Of a DNA stretch of 64,000 nucleotides, positions 49,442-60,318 are shown one piece after another; position 1 is the stretch's first letter, and each line of letters begins with the position of its first letter. Source of the stretch: Asterella californica (taxonomy: Eukaryota > Streptophyta > Marchantiopsida > Marchantiales > Aytoniaceae); contig JAYKYS010000004.1 of assembly GCA_036924285.1 (NCBI GenBank), positions 13,548,001-13,612,000 on the forward strand, in the 5' to 3' direction. The position numbers and the translations under genes were made by a program. The notes under the pieces were generated by a model. It ran no database searches. It saw only the letters and a program-made list of their open reading frames with translations, and had not been told where the DNA came from.

Positions 49442-51408
49442 CTCGTATGATGGTGGTGTGATATTTTGGAGATGATTATAAATGAAAAAAACAAAAAGAA
49501 TGGAGTGTTATTAAACTGAAACAAATGGTATTTTTATGATGGCATTAAATAAAGCAAGTTATAATACAAAGAAGAAGGTCTCTCTAGGAAGGAAAGGAGA
49601 TTTCTTTAAAATACTCGGCCATTTATTCGTGTGTATTTACTTTGAGATATGGAGAGTTGAAGGAATTGACGTTGAAGAATCATCAGATTGAAGCCGATAA
49701 AAATGCAAGATAAGTTTGCAAAACAAAGAGTGATTAGCTCATCGAAAGTGCCTACTGCTTGAAAGGAATTTGATAAGTTTAAGGACTAAGACTCTCTTTT
49801 ACGAACGTCTCGTCGGACACTACAAAAGTATATCCCAGGGATGGAGAATTTGATGAGTACTTTTAATATGATTGTGAAAGAGAATAATGCATAAGCGTTG
49901 ATTAGTATGCATTACAATAATTGATGAGATTAGCAAGAGTAATGATCTCTTGTCGTTCATGAATGAACTTGTATATATATTGTTAAGGAATATATATTCT
50001 GATTATGCTTAAAATACACATTATATTTATCTATTACAATTTTAATTTTCAATATTTTACTCTCATTATTTCATATAGTTTGTGTCAAACTTGGACCACA
50101 TTTTAGTGGATTGCATCAGGATGTTTTTTAACTTTGTGAAAAAATCTAACATTTATGTATACTATATATGCATAATCTATATGAATATGAATAACAAGAA
50201 GGAGCGTACTTTTTTTATTTGAGAAAGCTTCGACTTTCAATAATACTTATGTTAATCCAGTTTTATCCCCAATAGTAAAAAGAGTCCGAATAAGACAAAA
50301 ATATCTAAAACCTGTAATATACAGAAAATAGTCAATAATAATATATCCCATATAACACAAAAGATATCATGAATCTTCCTACATGCATCCTATATACATC
50401 ATGACACCAACAAACCTAACAGTTTTGTTTATCTAACAGTGATTCAGGTGATTGGATTATTAATATTTTAATGATTATCCCAATTTATATTTCTATCGAT
50501 ATAACAATAAGTGAGAAACAGTTTTATGTTATAAACTATAACTAAATTATATGTTGTGGATATATATATATATATATATATGAGTGAAGAAATTCATAGT
50601 TGACTTAAAATATTATAAAGTTGTCAAGAATTAAAATATTGTTAAGTTGTCAGACATAAAAGGATATAATAATATCAGTATGTCACATAGAAAATTTAAT
50701 TAAAATTATGTGTTATCCTATTTTTGTTGTAATGTTTTTATACGAGTATATTGTCTCAGTGTATCCTAGTTCAAGACTTTAAACTTAAATATTATACTTA
50801 AATATGAACTTAAATATTTCATTGTAAATGTTTGTAGTTTAGCACTAAAGTTGTTAGCACAAAAATGCACGATATGCATTTATATACTATACAGTACAAA
50901 CATACACTTAAAGTTGGAAAGGTGATATAAGTGTTCATTCGGATCAAACAAGCAAGATAGCAATATACACAAATAGAAGTATAACATCGACCATAAGATA
51001 AGATGGACTTTGAAAATGTCCTTTTTTATAACATTATATTCAAAATTAATAATCAGTAGCTACACAAAATGCAAACCAACTCATAATTATCAATGAATTA
51101 AAAGTATCAAAAAACGAGTTCTTTTCTTGGATCAATCAGTTAGACGTAGAATCCTTGTGTTTTTTTTATCGATTGAGCTTCTCGCTAAATTATATTTGTT
51201 CATGAGGAATGGGGATAATATTTGCTATTAACTCTTCCTGAATAAATATGCATCATAGTTCATCCGCAATGCAGGGAATGTGACTATTGCATCAATGATC
51301 TCTCGCAAATCTGAACAACCAAAGTATCAAGGGAGTAGATATATGCATGAAGGTTTCTTGTTTCACATCATGCATATATATTCTTCAAGAACAAGAACCG
51401 GTTCACTT

Positions 51409-51498
51409 GAGGAGGCGATCCACAAAGCCTAATGGATGAATGCTATGGAATTCGAGGTTGTTGCGCTTTACCATCAACAAACTTGGGACTTGGTGGAT
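51409..51498 (+). pseudogene. Ty1/copia reverse transcriptase scrap
   Basis: Thirty codons read EEAIHKA, stop, WMNAMEFEVVAL, then HQQTWDLVD. This is the N-terminal signature of the copia RT domain (E-A, W..AM..E..AL, TW.LV). One internal stop; no further copia homology on either side that I can recognise. Confidence 0.75.
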
Positions 51499-54329
51499 AA
51501 TGGAGGATAGTGAAAACATTAAGTTAAACTGTACGAGTACGTTGTGATATGATGTAGAGTGGACAAATTTACTCTATACGAAACGAAGAATAAAAGAAAT
51601 CACCATTGTGATCTTTATGACAATTCACAAAATGATAGAAATGTATACGATATATGGAAGGGAACACATCATGTGTTTTGTTACTCGAAATTTACTACAA
51701 GACGTCTCACCAAACAACATAGCGTGTCACAGTTTGAGAAATATATATTAACTATCCATGGCATAAAATATGTAATTTAGAGCGACTAAATGAACTTTCC
51801 ACGATAACTTTGATAACTTCGAACTTTACACGACAACGTCTAGAGACGATATCTTTTGCCTGCATGTGATCCTCATAATGATTGAAACATATCATAATCT
51901 TATGTATTTGCAATATTCAGCCCGTGAACTGCATTAATTACCTACTTGACTTGAGGTATTAACCATGTCCACTAAGTTGTCCACTCTCCAAGTTGCATGC
52001 ATATTCACCTCCTCCAAGTGGAAGAGGCAAGCATGCTTAATTTACTACATAACCCTTCTCTTATAAAGGGTTATGTAGTGAAATAAAGTTCATGTTTAAT
52101 ATTTTTTATGTATTGCTTTTTTTTTGTTTATTCATTCTTACATTACACTCTTTCCTTATGGTTTTATTGTTTTCTTATTTCCAACTGGTCTTATGATACG
52201 AGTATGATAGAAGAGTTTGACCTGAATCTTCATCTTCTTCGCTATTGATGTCAGTATCCAATGCCTTCACCATCACTGTATCACTTGGTTGACTAACGTT
52301 ATATAATACATGTACACTAACTATAATAAAATGATCGATATACGTCATTTCCAGATGATTTATTGCAGTATCACATTTGCATGTGATCAAATGAAGCTTA
52401 ATTTTATACCAATTTCTCCATTTTGTTTTGGAGTAAACAAGACATATCTGCCACCACTATTTTCCACGTTTGACTTTAACACTTGTCTCTTTCTGCCCTC
52501 TCGACATATGTGCACTTCGGATGCATATATAACCATGTCCACTATCACTACTATTCATGACCATTCCATGATAAAATAAATCATAAACTAAATGAAGGTT
52601 ATAAACAAGACCAAGGATCCTAAGAGGCTTCCTAATGTCGTCAACAAAATGCAAACACCTTCAAAATACGGCAAGGTCGCACAAAAATATAACATCATTT
52701 CTAAAAATCGAATCGAGACCAGAGAATTCATCGCTGCGTTATCACTACTAGATGTTAACCTAGTTGTAAAAAATATAAAAAACATAATCCGATGAGAAAC
52801 ACATGTTTTATCATTTTCTAAGTGATAGAGTCACGAGTGAAGAAAATCAAACAACCGCGTAATCTTCTATATTTTCATAGGAGTATGTATATTTGCTAAG
52901 GATTATATGGTTGTTTTTGGTACCAAAATATTTCACTAGTGGAGCACTACAAAAGGTATAAATTTTGCTACTATATAATATTTGTATGAAACCTTGAACC
53001 AAAAAGATTATTTACTTTCCATTCTATATGAAAAACACGTAATTGTAGTTGGTGGAAAAAGTTATTCAATCAAATGTAACATTTGTTGTTTGTAGCATTG
53101 GCTTCAATACACATAAGAGAGATTTAATCCAACCCATTTTGTATTGCTTGTAAAACCATACATATGGTATAGCAATCCAAAGAAATGAGTGTATGCCAAC
53201 TGGAGTGTTAGTTTGTTGTACATAAGACATGAAAGGAGGTGGCTGAATCCAGTCTTAATTGATGGGAGATATCATTATTCAGTTATGCATCCTCTAAAAA
53301 GATAACTCTATCCTCTCAATCAATTCAAAAGGTTGGAAAATTAATAAGTAATTGTAAGAATGAGTACATAAGATTAGTTGACTTGGTAAATTTGATCATT
53401 CGTTGAAAATTTAATATTATTTATTTTCATATCACAAAATAGACAAGTATAAATTGTATTATATTAAAATTAACTTATCGATTAGATACAAAGCATAAGC
53501 AATTAGATAGATGATAATTTTGCAAAATCTCAACTCTCGATACCTGTACCACTAGTAACCAAGAAGATACGTTTTACTTGTTTCATGATAAGGAATATAG
53601 CAAAGAACTACGCATTGTTGTAAAACAACCTTGAATGTAGTCAATCATTACGTGTTGTAATTATATTAGAGTTAAGTTGTGAAATAGTAAGACTATATCT
53701 GTTTTCGGATTGTTATTTCTTGTATGAATGATATTGAATGTTTGTATCCCATATTGGATATGTTTGCAGACACCTGTAATTAGTAAGAATAAGATCATAT
53801 CATTGCTAAGTATTCTTCTAGAAAATGAGACTTATAGTACAAACTCGATTTGGTAGTATAAGAGAAGTCTATATTTCGGATTGTCAGTAAGACTTGTATT
53901 ATCTTAGGAATCGGATATCCGAGCAATCAGCATAATATCGAATAGTTGAAGGTTACGATCTCCCGAACAAATATATGTCTAGAGTTATCAACTTGGAAGA
54001 AAAAGAATAGCATGATCTTTGAGTGTTGAGATCGGATTGGTTATCTGAGGTCCTTTTTGGGTTGTTATTTGAGATGACCGTATGTATAGATTTAGCCCGG
54101 ATATCTGATACAGAGTTAGTTATGATAGTTTAATTATCTCTTGGCATGACACAAGTCAAAGCACGCACGTGCTGCATTTTAGGGGGGTCTAGTCTCCGAG
54201 GATCATTCATTGATCAATTGCAAGTGTACAATGGGTTAACACACTTATTTGTAAATAGAGGGTTCAAATTCTATGAGACATTTGTTTCGTTGCACCTACA
54301 TGGATGAACATTGAATTGCTTTCACGTGT

Positions 54330-55675
54330 GAATGTTGAGATGACGAACGCTGTCGGGATGTGAATCATTTTACATTGTAAATAATTCACCTCTCTGTCAA
54401 GCGTTAGTCTATCTGAGTGAAGTTAGGACCTCAGAGAAGTCGACACTAGGAAATGTTATATATTTTGAGTCTTAGTAGGTTGATTACCATGTTGATAGAG
54501 TTAACCTCATGGGTTGTACTTACATGTCGTCCATGCATGCTTCCTAGCGAGGTTATGTTATCTTTCAAGATTACGTGTCGCTTTACATGTCTTCGCATGT
54601 AGTTTAGGATTTACGCTGGTACTTTAGGGGCTTGACGTGATAGCCTATGTTCAAAATTAAGTCACCACGTGGTTTGAGACACAAAAGGACAGGGGAGTGA
54701 AGCTATGAACTCCCATTGGTCCAATTTTGTCTTTGTGTACCGCTAAACTTAGTAGTAGGGGTCTTAAGAGGAGTTCGAGCATTTGGAGAGAGGACTACAA
54801 AATCTGACAACGCATGAAGATAGGGCTCATCGTGCCAAGCAATGTAAGTGAAAGTTTTGATCGATTTGGAGCAATAAAGAAGGAGTTATGGCTGATTGAA
54901 GTTTGATTTGTGCTAGAATTGCAGCTCTTCTGTTGATTTTGGGATTTTCGGTGTCAATCGTAGTAGATTTGAGAAAATCGCTCCAAACAATCGTGGTCAC
55001 GTTCACTGTCAGTAGGGCTACGACTGTCTCCAAATTTTCATGTCAATTGAGTCAGTGAGTAATTCAGGATGACCGTTGAAGCAGAGGGGGTCCGCAAAGC
55101 TCTCAATCTAGAACAGCAACTTCAGAGAGCGAGATCTGGAGTTCTGTGTAGAATCAGGAGGCCCAACTTCACAGGAGTGTTCAGCAAGCTGTGAACTGCA
55201 ATTCCTGTCAGAATCTTTGAAAGTGATCAAGCCAATTCTCTGTTCTAGGTCAAAATAACTGTCTGGGTACTAGAAATTGTCGTAATTTCTCTGATCAGAA
55301 CGTTTCTGCCCATATCTTGGTACTCTGAATTGATCTCAAGCTTAAACTTCGTATGTATGGTCAGTAGGGCCTCATTTACATGTAGGAGAAGTTCTGAAGT
55401 ATGAACTATCGTATGTTTCTGATTCTGGACTGTTAAAGTTCGCTGTCTGATCTTATTACTGCTAGTCTGACCTGATTTTCGCTTCCTGAACATACTGGAG
55501 GGTCCATTCGACCTGAGTGAGTGTTTATAGTGTTCCCTTTTGATCTGAAGCCTACCTCTGTAGTAAGCAATTATAGCCTGAAGCCCAACGCTTCTTCGAG
55601 TAGAGTGACACAGCCTTCAAGATCATATCACAGCCAGAAGGTTTCGCCCTTCCCAGGAAAACTCTCAACTCGACA
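54330..55675 (+). repeat. LTR of D-family element, plus orientation
   Basis: From about 54464 to 55600 it matches the reverse complement of 58460-59878 in long blocks, e.g. GGGTTGTACTTAC, GAACTCCCATTGGTCC, CAGAGGGGGTC and GAGTGTTTATAG. The 5' end is approximate. It ends CGACA at 55675, right before a primer-site-like TTTGGTGCTTCCACTGAGAG, followed by gag. Confidence 0.75.
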
Positions 55676-55695
55676 TTTGGTGCTTCCACTGAGAG
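55676..55695 (+). promoter_or_regulatory. Probable primer-binding site region
   Basis: TTTGGTGCTTCCACTGAGAG directly follows the LTR end. TGG is the expected first triplet of a tRNA-primed site, and a TTGGTGCTT-like phrase at this place is common in plant gypsy elements. The exact tRNA is not clear. Confidence 0.4.
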
Positions 55696-55717
55696 CTCTT
55701 GGGGTGATTGATTGAGA

Positions 55718-56190
55718 ATGTTGAGTTTACTACAAGGAGAAGAGATGGATCGTAAGAGCGCTACTGCTGTTACTTCTACGGCTGCTGCATCTACGTCTAC
55801 TGCGGCTCCTTCTGTAGCATCAGCGGCTACAACGACATCTGCATCTGGTCTGGATACGGCTGAGATTCTAAAGACACTTGCGGCCTTGGTCCAACAGCAT
55901 CCGATCATTGGAGGGGGTGAGTTAAAATCCACCAAGGCTTTGCAAGCGATAGTGAATATGTGTGGAAGGTTTGAAGATAAAGATATTTCTAGGTATCTGC
56001 GTGAGTACAGAGGAGAGATGGAATTAGTTGGAGTCATCGATATAGAGATGATAACCAGTTTCGAGTTAGTTGTAATCCTTGAGTTGCGAGACCAAGTTAG
56101 GGATGTACAGAGAAGAAATCTAGGTGTGTGGATGAGTTTTGAGCGATCTCTTCGAGAGGAGTTTCTTGAAGAAGATTTGTGGTGTCCACA
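55718..56190 (+). pseudogene. gag N-terminal part of D-family element, truncated
   Basis: ATG at 55718 opens a frame with a Thr/Ser/Ala-rich start, then CGRFEDKDISRYLREYRGEME and LREEFLEED, parallel to the gag fragment at 36599-37010. Similarity ends near 56190; the frame runs on to 56224 in unrelated sequence. The rest of this element is missing. Confidence 0.7.
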
Positions 56191-58459
56191 AATTACAGGA
56201 TTCACGAATTTTCAAAATTTTTAAGAATAATAACTTGTCTGTATAACTGAAGAAGCGTTGTTACTTAAGATTACTGCTTCCTTAGAAGGAAGATGATCTA
56301 ACGAGCTGTTTGTGATAATAAGTTGACTTCTTCGGAAGACGACCATCTTCGGAAGAGCGTCTTCTCAGTTGCGTCTTCGGAAGACGGAAGACGGGAAGAC
56401 GGCGGAAGACATCAATCTTCCGGAAGACAGCGACCGCGAAGGTCTAACCACAGATTTTTCAGTAAAGGAGTAGTTGTACCTACTGGGTCGCACCGAACAA
56501 GTAGGTAGGTTAGGTAAGTCACCTAGGATCGAAACCCTTAATCTGCGGGGAAGATGCGCAGGAAGCGCATTAGCGCATTCCAACTTCCCGCAGCAAGCAC
56601 GCCCTTCAGAAGATCAAAATCAGCGAGGTGAGCTTCGAGTGAGGAAATCAGCAAGGAGGAATTGAGTGAGGACATAGCGATTAGAAGCTAGCAAGAAGAC
56701 GAGGTCGAATTGCTGAAGCGTAGGAAGCATACTGAGTGAAACGCGTTTCCTGAGAATCTCCCGGAAGCTGACATTGGAAGCAGCTGAGTGAAATCGGAGA
56801 TGGGTGGCTCAATCGATTGAGACGTAGACAGGAGCTGACGACAGACGCAGCTCAGTAGGGTCGCATTGGAGCTGGGACCAGAGCCAGAAGCGCGCAGAAG
56901 GTCGAGGACAACTCGGGAAGCAGAAGAAGACTGTAGAGGTTCTTCCCACGTTCTTTCTCCTTCCCACTTCTTCTCGCCTTTGTTTGGTATCCCCCGCGCT
57001 TCCCCGGTTGGTTGCAGGCAGCCTGATCGATTATCCCCATCCCCATTTTTCCTATTGTGACATTGGGTGCGGAAGCGCTGCCCAATTTCTGTCAGACATC
57101 TTCTTGATTCTTCCTAAGTTCAATTCGAGCTTCCCTACCCATCGTCCTCAAATTGACGATCCCAGCTATCGATTTCCCTACTCGATTACTCCTCTCCTCC
57201 CGAAACCTGGAACAGAAGACACTTCGGAAGATTGGAACATCTTCGGAAGACGTTTCTGAACTTAATTGTCTTCGGAAGACTGTCTTCGGAAGACTGTCTT
57301 CGGAAGTCGACTATAACCAATTCGTATCAAGAGTGGATTTGTGTTGCTTTTGTGTTAAGAGAGGCTTGGTACGAATCCTGAGTGGTGTGATGAGTTCTTT
57401 TGTTATTTCGAGAAGTTGGAAGTCGGGAACAAGGCCTGTGCCTCCCGGTCTTCCAAGCTTCTCAACTCCACATCTTCCTAGAGAGACTAGAAGACTGAAA
57501 GGCTGGCAAAATGAGCGAGAAGACGTGAGGGTCCATTTCGGGTCTCTTCTGTCCGACCATAGCAGCCATTCCTTCTTCTTCCCAAACTTAGGAGAGAGTC
57601 GTGAGAAGACTTGCTGGCAAAATTTGGAGAGAATAGTCGAGGGTCATGTCTTCCCACCGAGCAGCAAGCTTCTTCTGAGTGCGTATGAGAGGTGAGAAGT
57701 CAGAAGAACAGAGTGCAATTGTCTTGAGTCTGTTGTGAGGATAGATTGCGCGTAAGAAGACGAAGACATGTGAGACAAATGAAGGGAAGCCTGACTTCGG
57801 GAAGTCTTCCGAGAAAGATATTGAATCGGAAACTGTCCCGGGTGTCTTCCCAGAGGCCACTGTCACCGCAGGAGCCCGCAACCATCTTCCGAACCTGTTA
57901 TGCACTTTATGTTTCGCGAATCTTGTATCTTCTGATAAGAAGTAGGATGTAATGCAAGGTGGGTTGTCTTCTTGGTAATCCATGCGAGGCCTTGCTTAGA
58001 TAGGGTTGTTTAGATATAGCTCGGAAGACGAGAGCTATCTAAGAAATATTGTTAGAATCCCGGAAGACAGAGTAGCTGTCTTCTGGAAGACTAGTTTCGT
58101 CTTCTGAGAAGTAGAAGCTAGACTGTGGGCACTTGGGAGGGACTGAGCATTCAGCTCATAGTAGGTGCTTGTGGCTTAGTGCAACAGATCTTCCAGTATG
58201 ACGATGCATCCTCGAGGGTTGGTGTTATCAGCAGCGGAGTTGGCCGAGACCACGCCCTTCCTCAAGGAGTTGGGTCTCGATTTCTTCCTATGGAATTGGA
58301 ACTTCGCAGACCAGGGACTTCTGGAGGAGGTGTGGGCAGCGTTACCACCTCGCAACCGTGTACCTGCGAAGGTAAGAGTAGCTCGAGGAAGACCATCTTC
58401 CTGGACTGAAGATTGGTGACGCAAGGCTTTCCACAGGCCAGACTCCAAGGACCGAAGGT
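56191..58459. other. Region rich in GTCTTCGGAAGAC palindromes
   Basis: Between the two inverted LTRs. No recognisable protein. GTCTTC/GAAGAC and CTTCGGAAGA recur in clusters at 56327-56430, 57222-57312, 57795-57815 and 58020-58105. The longest frame (57153-57695) is shaped by these repeats and I do not regard it as a gene. Confidence 0.6.
57268..57308. repeat. 14-bp tandem repeat of a 13-nt palindrome
   Basis: Starts at 57268, 57282 and 57296. Each unit is GTCTTC-G-GAAGAC plus T; the last has a TC change. Each palindrome could fold as a tiny hairpin, or the tandem array as alternative stems. Confidence 0.9.
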
Positions 58460-59878
58460 ACTGGTTTGAGAAGAAGATTTTGCCCAGGGTCGTGAGCGCG
58501 TTGTCGGAGTGTGATCCGTCTACCTAGGAAAGCGCCGGGCTTCTGGCTGTGGTTGTTTACTCAAGAGGTTGGCTTTCAGGTCACAACAGGAGCTATAAAC
58601 ACTCACACAGGAGTGTAGGATCCTCTGATATGCTCAAAAAGCGAAATTTAGGTCTCACTGGTAGTAATAGGCTTAAGCGGTGAACTTTGACACTCAAAGA
58701 GAGGAAAACTATGAAGGTTTAGACCTCTAAACTTCCCCTACATGCAAATGAGGTACTACTGAACTCACAGACGGAGTTTCAACCTGAGATCAAATTCTGA
58801 CACGGAGATATGAACAGAAAAGTTCTGAATAAGAGAATTATGGCAATTTCTGGTACCTAGACAGCTATTCAGACATAGAACAGAGAATTGGCTCGATGAA
58901 TTTCAAATCTTCTCACAGTATTTGAAGTCTACAGGATGCTGAACATCCCTGTGAAGTTGGGACTCCTGAATGTTTGTAGAACTCCAGATCTCCTTCTCTA
59001 AAGTCGCTGCTCTAGATTAAGAGCTTTTCAGACCCCCTCTGCTTCAGCGGCCGCCCTGAATTACTCAATTACTCAAATGATACGAAACTTTTTGGACAGT
59101 CGTAGCCCTCCTGACAGTGAACGCAACCACGAAGTTTTGAAGTGATTTCCTCAATTCTGCTGCAATTGGCACCGAAAACCCCAAAATCAACAAAAGTGAC
59201 GCAGTTTTGGCACAATCCGAACTTCAATTGGGCATAACTCCTTGTTTATTGATCCAAATCGAGCAAAAATTTCACTGACAGTGCTTGGCACGACGAGCTC
59301 CCTCTTCCTGTGTTCTCAGATTTCGAAGATACCTCACCAAATGCTCGAACTCTCCTCTAGAGCTCTGTTTCTAAACTTAGAGTTTTACAAAAGACAAAAA
59401 TGGACCAATGGGAGTTCATAGCTCCACTTGACTGTCCTTTTGTGCCTTAAACTACCTGGTAACTTTTCTACACTCATAAGCTACCACGTCAAGCCCCCTA
59501 GAGTGCCAGCGTAAAACTTAAACTATCTAAAATGACACATAGCCCCGAAAAATAACTTAAATTAGCTAGAAAGCATGCATGGGCGACAAGTAAGTACAAC
59601 CCATGAGCTCAAACCCCTATCAGCATGGAAACCCTAAGTTATGTACACTGAACGTCATAGACAAGTAAGAAATCACTTGCACAAGCGCACAAATGCTTGA
59701 ACAAGATAACTAACATACTATCAGCCTACTAGGACTCAAAATAGTGTTAACACCGTATGCAAAGGTGTCAAACATATACATAAAGGACTAGAAGTAGTAT
59801 GAGCTAACTTCTAGAACTACTAAACCTAAGCGTCGGAGTAGAAGTCAAGCATGTAGCCGCCAAGTAGCGCGACATCCA
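58460..59878 (-). repeat. 3' LTR of element D
   Basis: On the minus strand it begins TGGATGTCGCG at 59878 after the polypurine tract. Internal blocks match the plus-oriented LTR at 54330-55675. The far end near 58460 is set by the last weak similarity. Confidence 0.75.
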
Positions 59879-59886
59879 CCCCCTCT
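59879..59886 (-). other. Polypurine tract of element D
   Basis: AGAGGGGG on the minus strand directly before TGGATGTCG; the same junction in C and in the small element at 4829 supports it. Confidence 0.7.
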
Positions 59887-59922
59887 GAACCTGCACATCC
59901 TCCGGTATGTGCCAAACCCAGA

Positions 59923-60318
59923 TCAAGACTCTTCAGCTTCAGCTTCAAATTCATCTTCAACCTCCATTGAGTCTTCAGCTTCATCCTCAGTAAGCTCTGC
60001 AACGTTCTGGTCCTCCCCTCTCCTCCTAAAGAGCTTGATTCTCTTCCCTGCGACTGGTATCTTGAGCATTGCACCATCTAACTCTCTCAAAGAGTATGTG
60101 GCATTATCATAAACTTCTAACACCACATAAGGTCCGAACCATCTCTTGGAAAACTTTCTGATAGCGCTATGCTGATTATCAAGACTACTATCATAGACTA
60201 ACACCCAATCACCTTCCTTAACTGGTTTGGGTCGTAATCTATGCGTTCTATCAAATCTGCCTTTGTTTCTCTCTCTAGCAGTCTTTAACCTTTCCACAGC
60301 TTTGGCAACATCCTCAGG
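59923..60318 (-). pseudogene. Element D integrase C-terminal part, out of frame
   Basis: Reads PEDVAKAVERLKTARERNKG, then GDWVLVYDSSLD, FSKRWFGPYVVLEVY and YSLRELDGAMLKI, with an acidic tail. This is the DNA-binding C-terminal domain of integrase plus tail. It is in a different frame from the upstream pol, whose stop is at 60314-60316, because of the deletion described in the findings. Counterpart in element C: 34800-35130. Confidence 0.75.

Larger units (their letters stand above)
48661..54329. other. AT-rich gene-poor region
   Basis: Visibly AT-rich, no intact gene. It holds a 113-bp tandem duplication, an AT microsatellite (50559-50582), a Ty1/copia scrap at 51409-51498 and a hairpin at 52044-52079 (ACTACATAACCCTT, 8-nt loop). 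Open frames at 51559-51780, 52175-52390 and 52592-52795 are short and unrecognised. Confidence 0.6.

Noticed and set aside
55552..56205. 217-codon minus-strand frame
   Set aside because: Mirror of the gag frame on the plus strand, which matches the gag relic at 36.6-37.0 kb.
57153..57695. 180-codon open frame
   Set aside because: Its sequence is shaped by GTCTTC/GAAGAC repeats and it shows no recognisable domain; the overlapping minus-strand frame is of similar size.
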